64,000 nt of DNA from Pleurodeles waltl (GCF_031143425.1 NC_090451.1:347890339-347954338); one strand, 5' to 3'; shown: positions 11,613-24,168, counted from the stretch's first letter. The notes: generated by a model from the sequence alone, not told the origin. Numbers and translations: made by a program.

Positions 11613-13372
11613 AGGCCCAAATTTGAGAAGGGTCTAGCGCCACCTAGCAGCACATTAGTGCCATTTCTTTTACACTAATGTGGCGTTATGTTGGCAAAAA
11701 CGCTGCACCAACTTTACAAAATGGTGCAATGCACTCATTGCACCAATTTGTAAATCCTTGAGCCACATTATGCCTTCACCAGGCATGATGTATACAAGGT
11801 GAGCGTTGCTCCATTAGGAGGCCCAGAAAAATGGTGCAGTGGAATCTATGAGATCAAGATCGAGAAGATAGTCAACAGCCAACTATCACGCTTCCTGGAA
11901 GACAACAGCCTGCTCAACATCTCCCAATCCGGCTTCTGCAAGAACCACAGCACCGAGACCGCTCTCATCGCTGCTACCGACGACATCAGGATCTTGCTCG
12001 ACAAAGGTTAAACCGTGGCCCTTATCCTCCTTGACCTCTCGGCAGCCTTCAACACCGTCTGTCACCGCACACTTCGCACACGCCTCCACAACGCTGGAAT
12101 CCGCCACAAAGCCCTGAACCGGATCACATCCTTCCTCTCCGGCAGAACTCAGAGAGTCCGCCTCCCTCCGTTGCTGTCAAAAGCCACCAAGACCATCTGC
12201 GGAATACCACAAGTATCCTCTCTCAGCCCCACCCTTTTCAACTTCTACATGGCGCCTCTCGCAAACATCGTCCGATCCCACGGCCTTAACATCGTCTCCT
12301 ACGCGGATGACACACAACTGATCCTCTCACTCACGAAGAGCCCCGCCACCGCCAAGACCAACCTCCACAACGGACTTCACGCCTTTCCCAACTGGATGGA
12401 TGTAAGCCACCTCAAACTGAACTCAGATAAGACAGAGATCATCATCTTCGGCTCCAACTAATCAGCATGGGATGACTCCTGGTGGCCTGCCACCCTAGGA
12501 GCCGCTCCAACTCCCAACATCCACGCACGCAACATCGGCTTCATACTGGACTCATCGCTCACTATGACCCAGCAAGTCAACGCCATCTCATCCTCATGCT
12601 TCAACACCCTCTGCATGCTTTGCAAGACCTTCAGATGGATCCACATTGAAACCAGAAGAACGGTCACCCACGCCCTCGTTAGCAGTAGACTGGACTACAG
12701 CAACGAACTCTATGCAGGAACAACGGCCAAGCTCCAGTGAAAACTTCAGCATATTCAGAACGCCTCAGCACGACTTGTCCTCAACCTCCCTCTCCACGAA
12801 CACATCTCAGCCCACCTCAGAGACCTCCACTGGTTCCCCGTCAACAAAAGGATCATCTTCAAACTCCTGATCCACGCTCACAGGCCTCTCCACGACGCCG
12901 GCCCTGCCTACCTCAACAAGCGTCTTAACTTCCACGTCCTGACACGCCAGCTCTGCTCCACCAACCTCGCCACCGTCCCCCTCATCCACCGTACCACGAC
13001 CGGCGGCAGATCCACCACACCTTGGGACTCTGCCGGGTGAGTAGCTCACTTAACAAATGATTGATTGATTGAGTGATTGATTCCACTGTGCCATTTTACT
13101 TGTCATTTTTAACACCTGCTCAGTGCAGGCTTTAAATTGAGGCACGCCATTGTTTATAATGGGCTTCTATGTACTTTGCAGGATTAGCGCCAACGTTTTC
13201 GGCGCTAATTCTGTAAAGTACAACAATAGTGTCAGAAACTATGACCCTATTGATCCTAACGTGCACCATGGTGCGCTGTATCATTAATACGGCGCACACA
13301 TTTTGGCGTTAGGTGGTGCAAGAAAAGTGGTGCTTCATGTAATTAAGTGCCACTTTTCTTAAATCTGGGCCT
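11613..13372. mobile_element. MITE family C, copy 1, carrying an L2 insertion
   Basis: The ends AGGCCCAAATTTGAGAA and, inverted, AGGCCCAGATTTAAGAA are terminal inverted repeats flanked by TA on both sides. Internal sequence (TAATGTGGC, GGTGCAATGCA) matches the complete copy at 13451-13928. A TA target is typical of Tc1/mariner-type MITEs; superfamily assignment is inference. An L2/CR1-type LINE interrupts it near the centre. Confidence 0.6.
11841..13083 (+). pseudogene. L2/CR1-type LINE, 3' part of ORF2
   Basis: The plus-strand translation contains SQSGFCKNHSTETALI, then ILLDLSAAFNTVCHRTL (RT motif A), IPQVSSLSPTLFNFYM and SYADDTQL (motif C with both Asp). Downstream, in shifting frames, come LVSSRLDYSNELYAG and LHWFPVNKRIIFKLL, typical of CR1/L2 C-termini. 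A stop at 12009 and others split it, so it is inactive. It ends in a TGATTGATTGATTG-type tail (13056-13083), the usual short 3' repeat of this clade. It is 5'-truncated, with no endonuclease. Confidence 0.8.
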
Positions 13373-13450
13373 TAGTCTCTATTGTCCCCTAGGGGGTTTC
13401 AGAATGTTTAGGTGTAGCCAGATTTGTAACACGTCATGGTCTGAAGTATA

Positions 13451-13928
13451 GGCCCAGATTTCCAAAAATCTGGTACATCAGTACTGATGCGTCAGATTTC
13501 TTGCACCCCCCCCACCGCCACGTAATGACACCATGGGTGAGCTGCATTTCCAATATGATGCACCAAGGTGCACTTTAGGCTTATAGCGTCAACAATTTTG
13601 AAGCTATTGTGGCGCTTTACTCCACTAGTGTTAAAAAGTTTGACTCTAGTGGAGCAAAGTGCACGGAGCAGGCATTAAAAATGATGTAAAAAATGGTGCA
13701 ATTAAATCTTGTAGATTTCATTGCGCTATTTTTGTGTGCCTCCTAAAGGCGGAACGCCCCCCTTGCATACATAATGTGGTGCAATGGGTCGTAAAGTGGA
13801 GCAATGCATGCATTGTGCCCCTTTGTAAATATGGCGTGATGATTTTTGCCTCGTTGAGCCACATCAGCATTAAAAAAAAATGATGCTAATGTGGTGCAAG
13901 GAGGCTCTTGGGCCTTGTAAATCTGGCC
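13451..13928. mobile_element. MITE family C, copy 2 (complete, about 480 bp)
   Basis: Starts GGCCCAGATTT after TATA and ends AAATCTGGCCC before TTA. A second inner copy of the end sequence (GGGCCTTG) precedes the right terminus. The centre forms a hairpin around GTAGATTT. It lies between the RT and endonuclease parts of the L1 remnant. Confidence 0.6.
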
Positions 13929-13931
13929 CTT

Positions 13932-14625
13932 ACTTTTACGGTATGTTGTGGCTGTTATCTGGCTCAGGAGCAGTGCTGAGGCAAAATACTAATCAATGCA
14001 CATGTGCGTTCCATGGGTGCAAGAAGTGTAGGTATAGTCCTGGGTCATGAGGTGCAGTAATTCCCAGGGATCTATCAATGACAAGTCAGAAAATACGTCT
14101 TTCTTGAGGCCTCTATCAGTGTGTTGTAATTTCAGGGGGTGTTGGGATTTTTCTAGGAACGGGTCTAGTACCAGATTCCTGCCCCCTCCAATAAAGACTT
14201 TGTATATGTACTAGTACATACATATTCTTAATATAGCGCCAAATGTTTTGCATTTGTCATGTATCGATGAAGGGATCAATTATTTCAGTGATGTTTGGTG
14301 TTCTATCATATCTTTGATAAATGCAAGTGATTCTGTGGGTCCTACCATATTTTATGAACCTTCAGGGTTAGGCTACATTTAACCAAGATAAGAACGTCTC
14401 GTTTGCGGTGTGATATAAAGGAGAACGTGGTAGTCGTGGCTAGGTCACCTTTGCAGGCAGGGAACCTACTCACTTACTCGTATCTTTATGATTTTCTGAA
14501 TTAGATTAATATGTTTCTTGTATGAGAGTAACAAACGCCGTAATGATTTAAGATACTCAGTAATTTCTTTCTCTTTATATAATCCGGGAATCCATTCATG
14601 TTAAGTGGCATTACTGATAATTCAT
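13932..14625 (-). pseudogene. L1-like LINE, endonuclease part of ORF2 (decayed)
   Basis: Minus-strand reading from 14625 gives LNMNGFPDYIKRKKLLSIL, the start of an L1 APE-type endonuclease. Near 14190 NLVLDPFLEKS follows a degraded GGDFN position. Near 13990-14110 FSDLSLIDPWELLHLMTQDY matches the LIDPWR.LHP..RDYT region. Stops and shifts abound. It is the 5' continuation of the RT fragment at 10223-11110, separated only by the two family C MITEs. Confidence 0.65.
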
Positions 14626-16700
14626 CTGTGTTGTTCATTAGGCGTTTTCCAGTTACAGTTGGGTGAGGATTGAACTCACCAGAAGAAGAAAGGGAGGAGT
14701 GAACACCTACATGTATCGTCAGATGGGGCTACTTAATGAGATAAGAGGTATGTGCTCTGAAACTCAGGATATTCAGGGAGTACATGGTAGGTCAAAGTAA
14801 AGAATTGACAGTGGATTGGTATGAACTCAATGTCAGGTGCAGGGTACTCCTGTCTACACCAGTTATGTTGAACAGCTCTCATTCTAGAGGAGGTGACAAT
14901 CCTAGAGTATCTAGGGATATGTGTCGGCCACTTGGGAAGCATTCAATACTTTAATTGGGTGAGTAACAGCCGCCTGGGTCTGTGGACACCATCAGAATGC
15001 CTGATGCAGTAATAGAAGAGCTATCTGCCACCAAGGCAGGACATAAGGAAGGTGAGTAGTCACTCGAAAGTTTGTTATGACAAAGTTGCAGGGATTGAGT
15101 AAACAGACGGAGTGGCAGGCATCATAGAGCTATTCTGTCTATGGGAGGTAATTATTATAGTAGTAGAGTAGCATGAAAAATAGAGGCCGAAACGTTTACT
15201 CTTCCGCCTCTCGGGATCAGTTATAGGAAATGATTAATCCTTCACAGGCACGTGAATTTATTTCTGTGAGGAAAATTGATTATCTGTAATTTCCCTTGTT
15301 TGATGTTTTATGATAGCTCCTATTTCTCCACTGAATGCATTGTTGGGGAAGTGCTGTTCCTTACTATTATCATGTCATCTTTAAGACCCAGATTGAGAGA
15401 GGTTAGAACGGTCTCTTTTCCCTTGCTGGTGGTTTACTCATGTTTGAATGTTGTGGGCTACTGAAGGTTCTGGTCATCCCATTGCTGGGTGAAATCTATG
15501 TCAGAGTCACATTAAAGGTTCTCCAATAGTCCTGGGTCTCATATTCCTAGGTGTTATTGTCATAGGTGATAAGCATAATCACAGGGTCTAACAAGCCATT
15601 TTTGATGCTCAGTTTCTTAAGGCAGGGTCTCAACTTCATGGATCTTTTGCATTGCTGGACTGTATTGTGTGAAATGTCTTGTGAACTGAAGATGCAGTGT
15701 GTCTTGTGCGATTAAGATGCTATGTTTGCCACATGTAAAAGGACCTCCACATTATTCTTCAGTTACGACAGCTTTGCATGTTGATGCATAAGAAATCTGG
15801 CAATTTTCTGATGTGGTCATTCTCTGCTGGTAGGGCACTTGAACCTGAATGTGTGTGCTCATTGTAGTTCCTGGGTATCAAATATTAGGTTGGTAATTTC
15901 AGCTACCAAGTGGATTAAAAACATACATAAAAACATTTTTTAAAAACACTTACCTGGTTCATTAGGAGATGGTTTCTTCTCCATTCTCGTCCCAAGGAGC
16001 CTCGTCCTCTTACGGAAAGCACACAGGCTCCCACACTCCCCTCAGCCAATCATGATGCTGCTGTCACCAGCATGACAGCAACATCGTGATTGGTCTGAGA
16101 GGCCTCGTTCGGTGCTCACACAGGCAGTGGGACTCTGTGCCCTTTCTCCTCCCGGCTGTGCAAAACCCAACACGGCCAGATAATCTCAGGGGATGTTTTC
16201 ATTGTGCTATCTTCCACCATGGTTATTGATGTCCTGAGGACCACTAGTTCATTTGGGATGGCTTCCATTACGGTGTCTGGTGAAATGGCTCCTTGGTCAT
16301 GAGAAAGTTGGAGGCCTTCACAGAATTAGCCTCATAAAACATAGTTGACATGCTGACTTGGCTATTATGCAGGTTTGGTCCAATATTTTCATGCTGAATA
16401 TCCCTAGTCTGATGTATCCAGATCCTGTTGGATGTGCTGTGTGATTGGGTACCAATCACGCAGAAGTAGGAGATGTACGTCAGCTAATGTTGTTAACCAG
16501 TCCATCAGGGACTAATTCCAATGATGTCTGTTTGCTTTTCTCCCATGAAAAGGTGTAAGAGAGGGTTTTGCCAGATCTAAAAATGTAGCCAAGGCAGGGG
16601 TAGGATCAAGGCCTTCCCTAAATCTTGACTATTCAAAGTAGCATGGGAAAGGCGGGCTCCTGTGTTGAAATAATGGTATTTGCTTGCAAACTGTGCCTTT
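14626..16700 (-). pseudogene. Probable L1 ORF1 and 5' remnant (weak)
   Basis: At 15560-15680 on the minus strand LKKLSIKNGLLDPVIML and a nearby SILIAQDTL resemble the C-terminal domain of L1 ORF1 proteins. The remainder is unreadable. A palindromic patch (AATCATGATGCTGCTGTCA...TGACAGCAACATCGTGATT, 16048-16092) lies in a 15950-16200 insertion of unknown type. Assignment rests mainly on position upstream of ORF2. Confidence 0.3.
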
Positions 16701-17669
16701 ATGCAGGACAATTTCTCAAGGTGAGCGCTATGTAAAATTTCTATAGAGTGCTCAAAGTGGGTCTTTATGGTCCATGAAATCCACGATCACTTATGGCAAT
16801 GGTGCAATCTGCCACCCTTAGACACTTTTCAGTGACTGCTGCTATCCCTGCATTGCAAGTGGTGCTCCTAGAGGTTGGCCTGCCCATACTGGTGTTTGGA
16901 GGTCTTGGTGAAAGGCAGCCTACTCAAGATTGTTGCCTTTAGTGCTGTTTTGATGACCACACACTGGTATGGCTTACTTGCATTCTACAGGACCCGCCAA
17001 CCCAAGAGACCTCCACGGCCATTAACCCTTTCTCACAAATTCTACCAGGGTCCGTGCCCATCACTGTGCTCATAGGTAATGGCGGCCCCTTTCCGTTCAG
17101 GCCCCCAGAGTCCCATCCTTTATGCCTTCCCCACTCTCTAACCACTCCAGCATGGGTCTCGATGACATCATGACATCAATTTGCCTCCTGCCATCACCCT
17201 CCCGGTGAGTGGCTCTTGCTTCCCATCTGTTCAAAGCTGCATCGGGCACTGAGAGCTTACAACCTCCAAGTTTTAGTTGAACACCATCTTCCAACCACCA
17301 GCTCTGACCCCCTTGTGTTTTATTTTTAACACTTGGTGAATTTGGAGACAGGGACTGCCTCTGCAGAAAAAAAGAAGCAGAGGAGTGCTCGACCAAGCCC
17401 CAAATGATGACACAAAGTCATGAAGGTCTTTTATTCAACAGGGCATTTTCCAGGATAGGCTGTATCCTCTGGAGGCCTGTTTTATGCAGGGGACACTCCT
17501 GGTGCTCCTTCACTTTCCCCAGCTTCCTGAGGTTAATTGCAGCATGCAAAGGGAGGCTTCAAGAGATACAAAAAGAGAGAGGGAGTGGGTAGGTAGAGAG
17601 AAAGCAATCAGTGAGGTAGAATATAGAGAGAAAAAGAAGGGATGGATGAGTAGAGAGAGATTGCACAAT
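16701..17669. other. Unassigned stretch with a purine-rich GAGA tract at 17560-17665
   Basis: Short open frames on both strands show no recognisable domain. No match to other repeats in the window was seen. Confidence 0.35.
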
Positions 17670-18220
17670 GGGGGTCATTACGACCCTGGCGGTCATGGAC
17701 TGCCAGGGCCGGGGACCGCGGATGCACCGGCAACAGGCTGGCGGTGCATCCAGGCCTATTCTGACCGCGGCGGTAAAGCCGCTGTCAGAAAAGGGAAACC
17801 GGCGGTTTCCCGCCGGTTTTCCCCTGGCCTAAGGAATCCTCCATGGCGGCGCTGCATGGGGATTCCGACCCCCTTACCGCCAGCCTGGTTCTGGCGGTTT
17901 TGACCGCCAGAACCTGGTTGGCGGTAACGGGTGTTGTGGGGCCCCTGGGGGCCCCTGCAGTGCCCATGCCAATGGCATGGGCACTGCAGGGGCCCCCTAA
18001 CAGGGCCCCACCAAGATTTTCAGTGTCTGCATAGCAGACACTGAAAATCGCGACGGGTGCAACTGCACCCGTTGCACCCTTTCCACTCCGCCAGCTCCAT
18101 TCGGAGCCGGCATCCTCGTGGAAGGGGGTTTCCCGCTGGGCTGGCGGGCAGCCTTCTGGCGGTCGCCCGCCAGCCCAGCGGGAAACTCAGAATTACCGCG
18201 GCGGTCTTTTGACCGCGCAG
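17670..18220. mobile_element. Harbinger-type MITE 2, right end lost
   Basis: Starts GGGGGTCATTACGACC and is closely related along its length to the MITE at 28571-29113, sharing AATCCTCCATGGCGGCGCTGC and GGGGCCCCTGGGGGCCCC landmarks. After GGTCTTTTGACCGCG the expected last 50 bp and the terminal repeat are missing. The sequence then enters the Gypsy remnant, so the junction is a deletion or rearrangement. Confidence 0.75.
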
Positions 18221-18261
18221 CAGTATTATATGTGCCCTCCAACATATATTACTTGGTAAGG

Positions 18262-18625
18262 CCAATTGTGTGGTATCTCCCAACACTCTATTAAAACACT
18301 ACACTAAACCATTGCCCCTTTGGGTGATAAACAGGGGTTCTGCAATGTTTGATTCCCCATTTTTTAGAAATACATTGAATTCTTCTGAAACAAATTGTGG
18401 ACCATTGTCAGACAATATTTCAGCAGGACAACATTTCCTTCGGAATATGTCTTTCTCGAAAGGTAATCACATTTTTAACTTCACTTTTTTCATGAATGCC
18501 ACTTCCAGCCACTTTGAGAAATAATCTATCACTATGATGGCACATTTCCCATTCTCCTCCAATCATTCAAAAGGACTACAAATATCCAAAGTAACTTTTA
18601 CTGAATGAGTTTCTTGTACAATATG
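18262..18625 (-). pseudogene. Gypsy-1 integrase core (broken)
   Basis: Minus-strand translation gives IVIDYFSKWLEVAFMK, ILSDNGPQFVSEEF and, in another frame, a GNGLV.CFNRV block. These are the DDE integrase core with the second Asp in SDNG. At the position of the third acidic residue the codon is TAG, a stop in place of Glu. At least one frameshift separates the blocks. The C-terminal integrase and 3' LTR are missing; the MITE at 17670-18220 adjoins. Confidence 0.75.
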
Positions 18626-18930
18626 TGACTTATCACTACACATTCAGGGTACACATTCTTGGACAAATCATCCTATTTGAATATCCTTAACTGGCCACCA
18701 GAAACCTGACCCTGTCTTTCTTTTCATTGCCTACATTCCTCCATGACCTTCATGTAATAACTTCGGTAATTTCTCCTGACATTGCAAACTTTTTACACCT
18801 CCTTACAATACCATCCTCCACAGACAAATCATCGCATACATGCTTGAATACTTTTAAATCTCTGTTTCCCATTCTAAAAACATGGTAATACCTCTATCAA
18901 TGGTACCAATTTAACTTCTGCCTTCACTGC

Positions 18931-19502
18931 TTATAACCATTCCTTTTTACCAATGGCAGAGCAAACATCTGATATTTCAGCCACAACCCATTCTTCATAC
19001 TCATACCCTGTCACATCCTCTCTTGGTAACCTCGATAAATAGTCTGCATTCATGTTCTTTACGCCAGGGAGATACTTTATACTGAATGTATACTCTTGTA
19101 AATGATATAGCCACTTAGCTATATGTAGGGTGGCCTGTCCCGCACCCGCTGTAGAAAATAACTCCACTAATAGTCTGTGATCAGTACGGAGATCAAATTT
19201 TCCTCCCCAGACAAAATTTCTAAAATGCTGGATTCCTCACCAACACGCTAGTGCTTCTTTTTCCACCACCGAATAAGTATTCTCTGCTACTTTCAAAGTG
19301 CATGATGCAAATGCCACCACTCTTTCTTGTCCTTTATGCTCTCGTACAAGAGCGGCTCCCAAACCAAACCATCAGTCACTATTATTGTTTTGTCGTTTGG
19401 TTCAAAAAGCTTGAGGGCTATAGCCGCAGCAAGAGACTTTTTGATATCATGAAATGATTCCTGGCATTTTTCAGTCCACTGGAACTGTACTCCCTTTTTC
19501 AT
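18931..19502 (-). pseudogene. Gypsy-1 RNase H (broken)
   Basis: 19502-19293 reads FQWTEKCQESFHDIKKSLA, the RT-RNase H linker, then IIVTDG, where the catalytic Asp is kept. 19167-18931 gives AKWLYHLQEYTFSIKYLPG followed by NADYLSRLP, the classic end of a Gypsy RNase H. A stop and frame change separate the halves. Confidence 0.8.
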
Positions 19503-19508
19503 TAATTC

Positions 19509-20354
19509 TCATGATCTGTGCAAGTTATCCGCAAAGTGATAAATATACTGCGCATAATACTCAGCGAGCCCTAGAAATGACACCAGTTGATCTTTATCCT
19601 TTGGGGATGGTGCCTTTTCAATCGCTTCCACTAGATTAAGTTTAGGTTTATTTCCCTTGTGACAGAGAGTGTGCCGTAAGTGCTCTAGTTCTTTCACACC
19701 AAACTTGCACTTGTGTAAACTAATAGTCAGCCCTGTTTCCTTTATTCTCCTCAATACGTACTTCACAATTTCATTGTGATGATGTCTACTTTCATCCCAC
19801 ACTAATACATCATCTTGAAATACCAAGACATTTACCATATTTTCCAGTACTTTTTGCATTACTCTCTGAAATACTGCTGATGTGGAAGCCAGGCCGAAAG
19901 GCATGCAAATAAATCTGTACGCTCCTTCAGGAGTTATAAATGATGTCAAATGCCTAGACTCTTCTCTTAGATGTACTTTGTGGTAGGCACTTGACAAGTA
20001 AAGGGTGGTAAAAAATCTTCCACCCTGCACGCTTTCCAGCATTTCATTTATTCGAGGCAAAGGATGGTGATCCGCTCAAATGCGTTCATTCAGATCACTA
20101 AGATCTACACACATTCTGATTTTCCCATTAGGTTTCTTGGCAATACCAATTGGGATTAGCCATTCTGATGCCTCAATAGGTTCCATCACACCATCCCTAC
20201 TTAACCGTTGCAGTTCTTCCTTTAACATTCCCCTCAAAGCTATAGGATCCATTCCAACTTTATGTACCTTGGGTTTGGCTCCTTCCTTGAGTATTATACG
20301 ATGTTTGAATCCTTTCAAGCAACATATATCTTTACTAAATACATTTGGGTACAA
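19509..20354 (-). pseudogene. Gypsy-1 reverse transcriptase (broken, motif A Asp lost)
   Basis: 20354-20076 gives GVMEPIEASEWLIPIGIAKK and KIRMCVDLSDLNERI. 20060-19509 continues with MPRINEMLESVQGG, RFICMPFGLASTSAVFQ, VFQDDVLVW (motif C, xxDD kept) and FLGLAEYYAQYI. In motif A the sequence is TTLYLSSAYHKVHL, so the catalytic Asp is replaced by Tyr. The wording resembles Mag-like vertebrate Gypsy elements (inference). Confidence 0.85.
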
Positions 20355-20589
20355 ATTAAATCATTCACATATATTCTGAGATTCCATTAACAAAACTTGT
20401 TTGGGATGATTAGGATTCAATATTATCTCCAAAGCTCATTGTTCCTTCCACCCTAATGGAGATTTACCCTTCTCAACTACATGCATTTTTCCCATAGCCC
20501 TCCTTCCTTGGTATGCTAGCTCAGCTTTGAATTATCCTAAAATGGGTAGTTTATTCCCACAGTAACCTTCTGGTTCTACATCCGAAGGG

Positions 20590-20853
20590 TACAATTGTTT
20601 TTCTCCATTTTTTCCCAATTAGATTTGTCAATTAAAGTAAATGGTGAACATGAGTCACCCATACCTGTATATTTTTTCCATCTATCTCTATTAAACATTT
20701 AAGGGGACGATAGACATTGTTTTCCATATCAGACTTTTCCACAACACAAAGTTTGGCATCATATACTACCAATACTTCTACATCATCATTACATTCACTG
20801 ACATTTGATTTAGCCTCATCACTACTTGATGTAACTCTGTTTACTAAATTCAT
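20590..20853 (-). pseudogene. Gypsy-1 aspartic protease region (broken)
   Basis: 20853-20632 ends with RPLKCLIEIDGKNIQVW; a shift by one base then gives MGDSCSPFTLIDKSNWEK, close to the D-S/T-G-S/A retropepsin active site with Cys in place of Gly. Confidence 0.6.
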
Positions 20854-20861
20854 ACCAAATT

Positions 20862-20920
20862 ACAGGACATACATCTGCTTCGGCCGTATGTTTAAAACTT
20901 CCACATCAAAAGCCTGTTTT
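20862..20920 (-). pseudogene. Gypsy-1 gag zinc knuckle (broken)
   Basis: Minus-strand GF.CGSFKHTAEADVCP fits CX2CX4HX6C if the first Cys codon (TGC) became GGC; an in-frame TGA lies between the first two positions. Confidence 0.45.
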
Positions 20921-21195
20921 CTTCTTCATTATTTCCCCACCTTTCTTTTCCATCTCATCCCCTTTTTTCCTGCTCCTTTTTATACTGTTTACTACATTCA
21001 CTTTTTCCAATTCATTATAGCCATTACTCTCGGCACTTCCTAACTCCTTTACATAATGAGAAGTGTATTCCATATCTCTTGCTACTTCTAAAGTTTGTCC
21101 AATGTAGGATCTTTCAAACCAAAAACTTTTTCCTGAATTTTCACATTGTTTAACCTATTTATCATTTGGTCCCTTATAATTTCATCCCTAGAGTC

Positions 21196-21612
21196 TCAGA
21201 ATCTACATGTAACTGCTAATCTTCTCAAAGCAGCAACATACTGTTCTAGAGTTTCACCTTGTTTCTGGGCACGAGAAAAAAATGTGTGCCTTTCCACCAC
21301 TACACTCATTTTGTTTCCATAATTCTCTTCCAATGCCTTCAAGGCTTGCTCAAAGACATCTTCTTTATCTGTCTCAGACCCTGTATCAACTGCTCTTCCT
21401 TCTGTCACAGCCATAGGAAGGGTTTTAGTACCTTTCTCCCTTCTATACACAATGTTTTAAAATTTCTAACTTTTATTTTTCATTATATATTTCCCCCCCA
21501 ATAGCTTACAAATAAGTTTCAAATGTGTCTTTCCAGTCTTCCCGTGACATACATGGTTCACTCAGCTCCTGTAGAAATGTGGGAGGAGCTGGTATTGACT
21601 GTGTTGTCACAC
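21196..21612 (-). pseudogene. Gypsy-1 gag (broken)
   Basis: The N-terminal part reads IPAPPTFLQELSEP followed by REDWKDTFETYL, the proline-rich and W..W.F..YL opening common in Mag-like gag proteins. 21450-21196 gives ALKALEENYGNKMSVVVERH and FFSRAQKQGETLEQYVAALR, then LAVTCRF, the capsid-type core. Two or more frame changes and a stop are present. Confidence 0.75.
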
Positions 21613-21910
21613 TTATCCTCCACCCTGGTAATGTAGCTGCCCGTGTTGGTAATCATAAACGTAGCAAGTATTAACAGTCGCAATTGCAAAGCCTATTGAA
21701 GCTTAATATATATATATGGTACTGTCATACTATACACTCTGGACATCTATTACACGCTTTAACTCATTAATTAATATTTAAGTTCACTACCACTACTGAT
21801 ATACTTTTATGTGTAACAATATTTTGCTTAATTAAGTGCAACTTACAATACGGCTGTAAACTTCAATAGTCTGTCAATTGCCGGCTTAAAATATAATGCA
21901 CTTTTATAAA

Positions 21911-22171
21911 GGCTGTGTGCATCAGCGGTAGCACCTTCATATTATACACACCATATATAAGCTGTGTGCATCAACAATGTTTCTTCCTAATGGCAAGGGC
22001 TGTGTGCATCAGCAGTAGCACCTTCATATAATCCACACCCTATTTAAGCTGTGTGCATCAATAATGTTTCTTCCTAATGGCACAGGCTGTGTGCATCAGC
22101 AGGCACACTTTCCTATAATACACACAATATATAAGCCGTGTGCCTCAGCGATGTTTCTTCCTAATGGCACG
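21911..22171. repeat. Three 87-bp tandem units upstream of Gypsy-1 gag
   Basis: GGCTGTGTGCATCAGC recurs at 21911, 21998 and 22085, each followed by GCACxTTC...TATAA and TGTTTCTTCCTAATGGCA. A decayed fourth unit extends to about 22210. They lie in what should be the 5' LTR or leader of the minus-strand Gypsy. Confidence 0.85.
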
Positions 22172-22209
22172 CACCGTTATATTTATATGCTGTGCGTATC
22201 AGCATATCT

Positions 22210-23210
22210 CTTAGTTTACGCAGATACTATCGGCAGTCTAGCAATGTGACTGCAGAATTTTATTATTTTTTTCCCAAAAGTACAATTTCCTGGTTACTGT
22301 GGCAACAACTTCATCAGCTGCATGTCTCGACATGCACAGTCATGGCCGTAAGGTATTTCTTAGCCGTCGTCACAGTCCTCCGCTTCCACGTAATTATAGC
22401 AACACACTTCCCTACGTTGCATGCACCACACGTAGCCGGCATCACTAGTATTATTGATGTTTCTCCTAACGCAGGGTCTCCTACCTCACGAGCTCACTCA
22501 GCCAGCCTCGCCCCACCTAGTGCTGACTTCTAACATAAACAATTCCGACTGATGAGCCAACAGTTTTTTAAAATATTTAAACTGAAGATACCTCTGAGGC
22601 CTGATTCTAGCCCCCAAATTCATCACCCAAATATGCATATGCAATTGTACTGGTAATTATTTTATATATTGCTGACATGAGTCAAAATTGCAGCACCCAC
22701 ATTTAAGTGCCTCCTGCATGCTAATGTTTCTCTTAGGTCACAACCTCATCACACCTTCTTAAACCCTGTTCTTGGCTCCATACCTTCAATTCTGACACGG
22801 ACAGCTTTTCCGGATCACTTCTAGAGTAGGTTCACCAGGAGTCAAGATGATCGAGAGTTCTTAATATCTCATCAAAATCACTCACCCCACCACGCTAAGC
22901 ATTTTCTCCTCGCACAGAGTCAAAAGACTGCATCCAACTCTCGTTGCCACTTTTAGGATGACAGAACACTGTATTTCTTTTAGAAATGAAGCTTTGTTGA
23001 GATAACAGGAATGACCCCTGGCATGTCAGTAATACACCTCTCTCTCTCCGTCCACCTGGAACCCACCGTCAGGGTTCCAGAAGTGAAATCCAGTTGCCAG
23101 GGAGCACAACATCACTTTATCACAAGTATGCAAGAAATACATTTAATAAGTAATTCACAATATAACAATCACCAACAGCCCCCTGGCTGGCGAGGATTTA
23201 AGTAGCTGAA
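22210..23210. other. Probable Gypsy-1 5' LTR/leader region, limits not defined
   Basis: No coding sequence. Its position next to gag suggests leader plus LTR, but I found neither a primer binding site nor paired LTR ends because the other LTR is lost. Confidence 0.3.
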
Positions 23211-24168
23211 GACACAGGTTTCTTTCTTAGACCTGCGATCCCTGGGAGCCTTATGAATTTATACAACAGACACCCCCAAACTCTTCATCGCGTTGTGCAG
23301 ATCCTCACTCATTGTCCTAGAAGAAACTGCTACCTTTCTGGTGAGACAATTCTTAATAGCTTGTAGTATGGAGGACAGGTTAGTTCCCTGAACTAGACTG
23401 TCAGGTGCTGCAAGAAGGGAAACCGGTCTGTGTCAAATGACCTATCACATTGTCCTGTGGAGACAATTATTGTTTTTCTTTGCCAAAACCTCCCAAGTCC
23501 TATAGAGTGAAACTATTTCAATAGGAGGCACATCTTCTCCTCAAATGTTCACTTTAGTTTAGTGTCCTGCAACCAGTGCCAGTGTTATGTGTTTGCCAAT
23601 AACGGAGTTATAGGATTTGGCTCTTCTATTTACACATCTTATAACTACACTGAATCTACCAAAGGCTTTCTTCCAGCATCTGACATCATTTTTCCCATTT
23701 CATCCTCCCACCTTTTTGGGCCCAGGACTTTTAAGAATCTGTGTGGGGATGTTTGTTATCTTGTAGCATATGGAAATGAGGTGCTTATCATTTTCGCTCC
23801 CCTAGTCCATCTTTCAAATGTGCCCTTTGCCCCTGCTTTTACTAATGGGTGAGGGGCCAAATGGCAGATCTTCAGATATCTGTACGTTTCAGTCTGTGCA
23901 GATAATTATTAATTTTTTTGTCCAAAAACACATTTAGCCTCCCTCCCCCCAACAAAGGGTGTTCGCAACATTAGGCATTTACAGTTTTTCCACACTATGA
24001 AGCTGTCACTGTCTAGACCATGGGTACTCACAAACTTTTTCTCGGGGGCCAAAATTGCAGTATGGTTTGCGGCCGAGGGCCGCACTGAAGTGACAGCGGG
24101 GGGCGGGGCTTAGAGGGGGCGGGTCTTAGAGGGGGAACAACCACCCCACCCCCTTTTTCAAAACAATG

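Noticed and set aside
17097..17396. 99-codon minus-strand frame
   Set aside because: No motif, no conserved partner, and plus-strand frames overlap it.
22064..22249. Small frame with repeated MFLPNGT segments as a coding gene
   Set aside because: It follows the 87-bp tandem unit (29 codons exactly) upstream of Gypsy-1 gag and runs opposite to that element.
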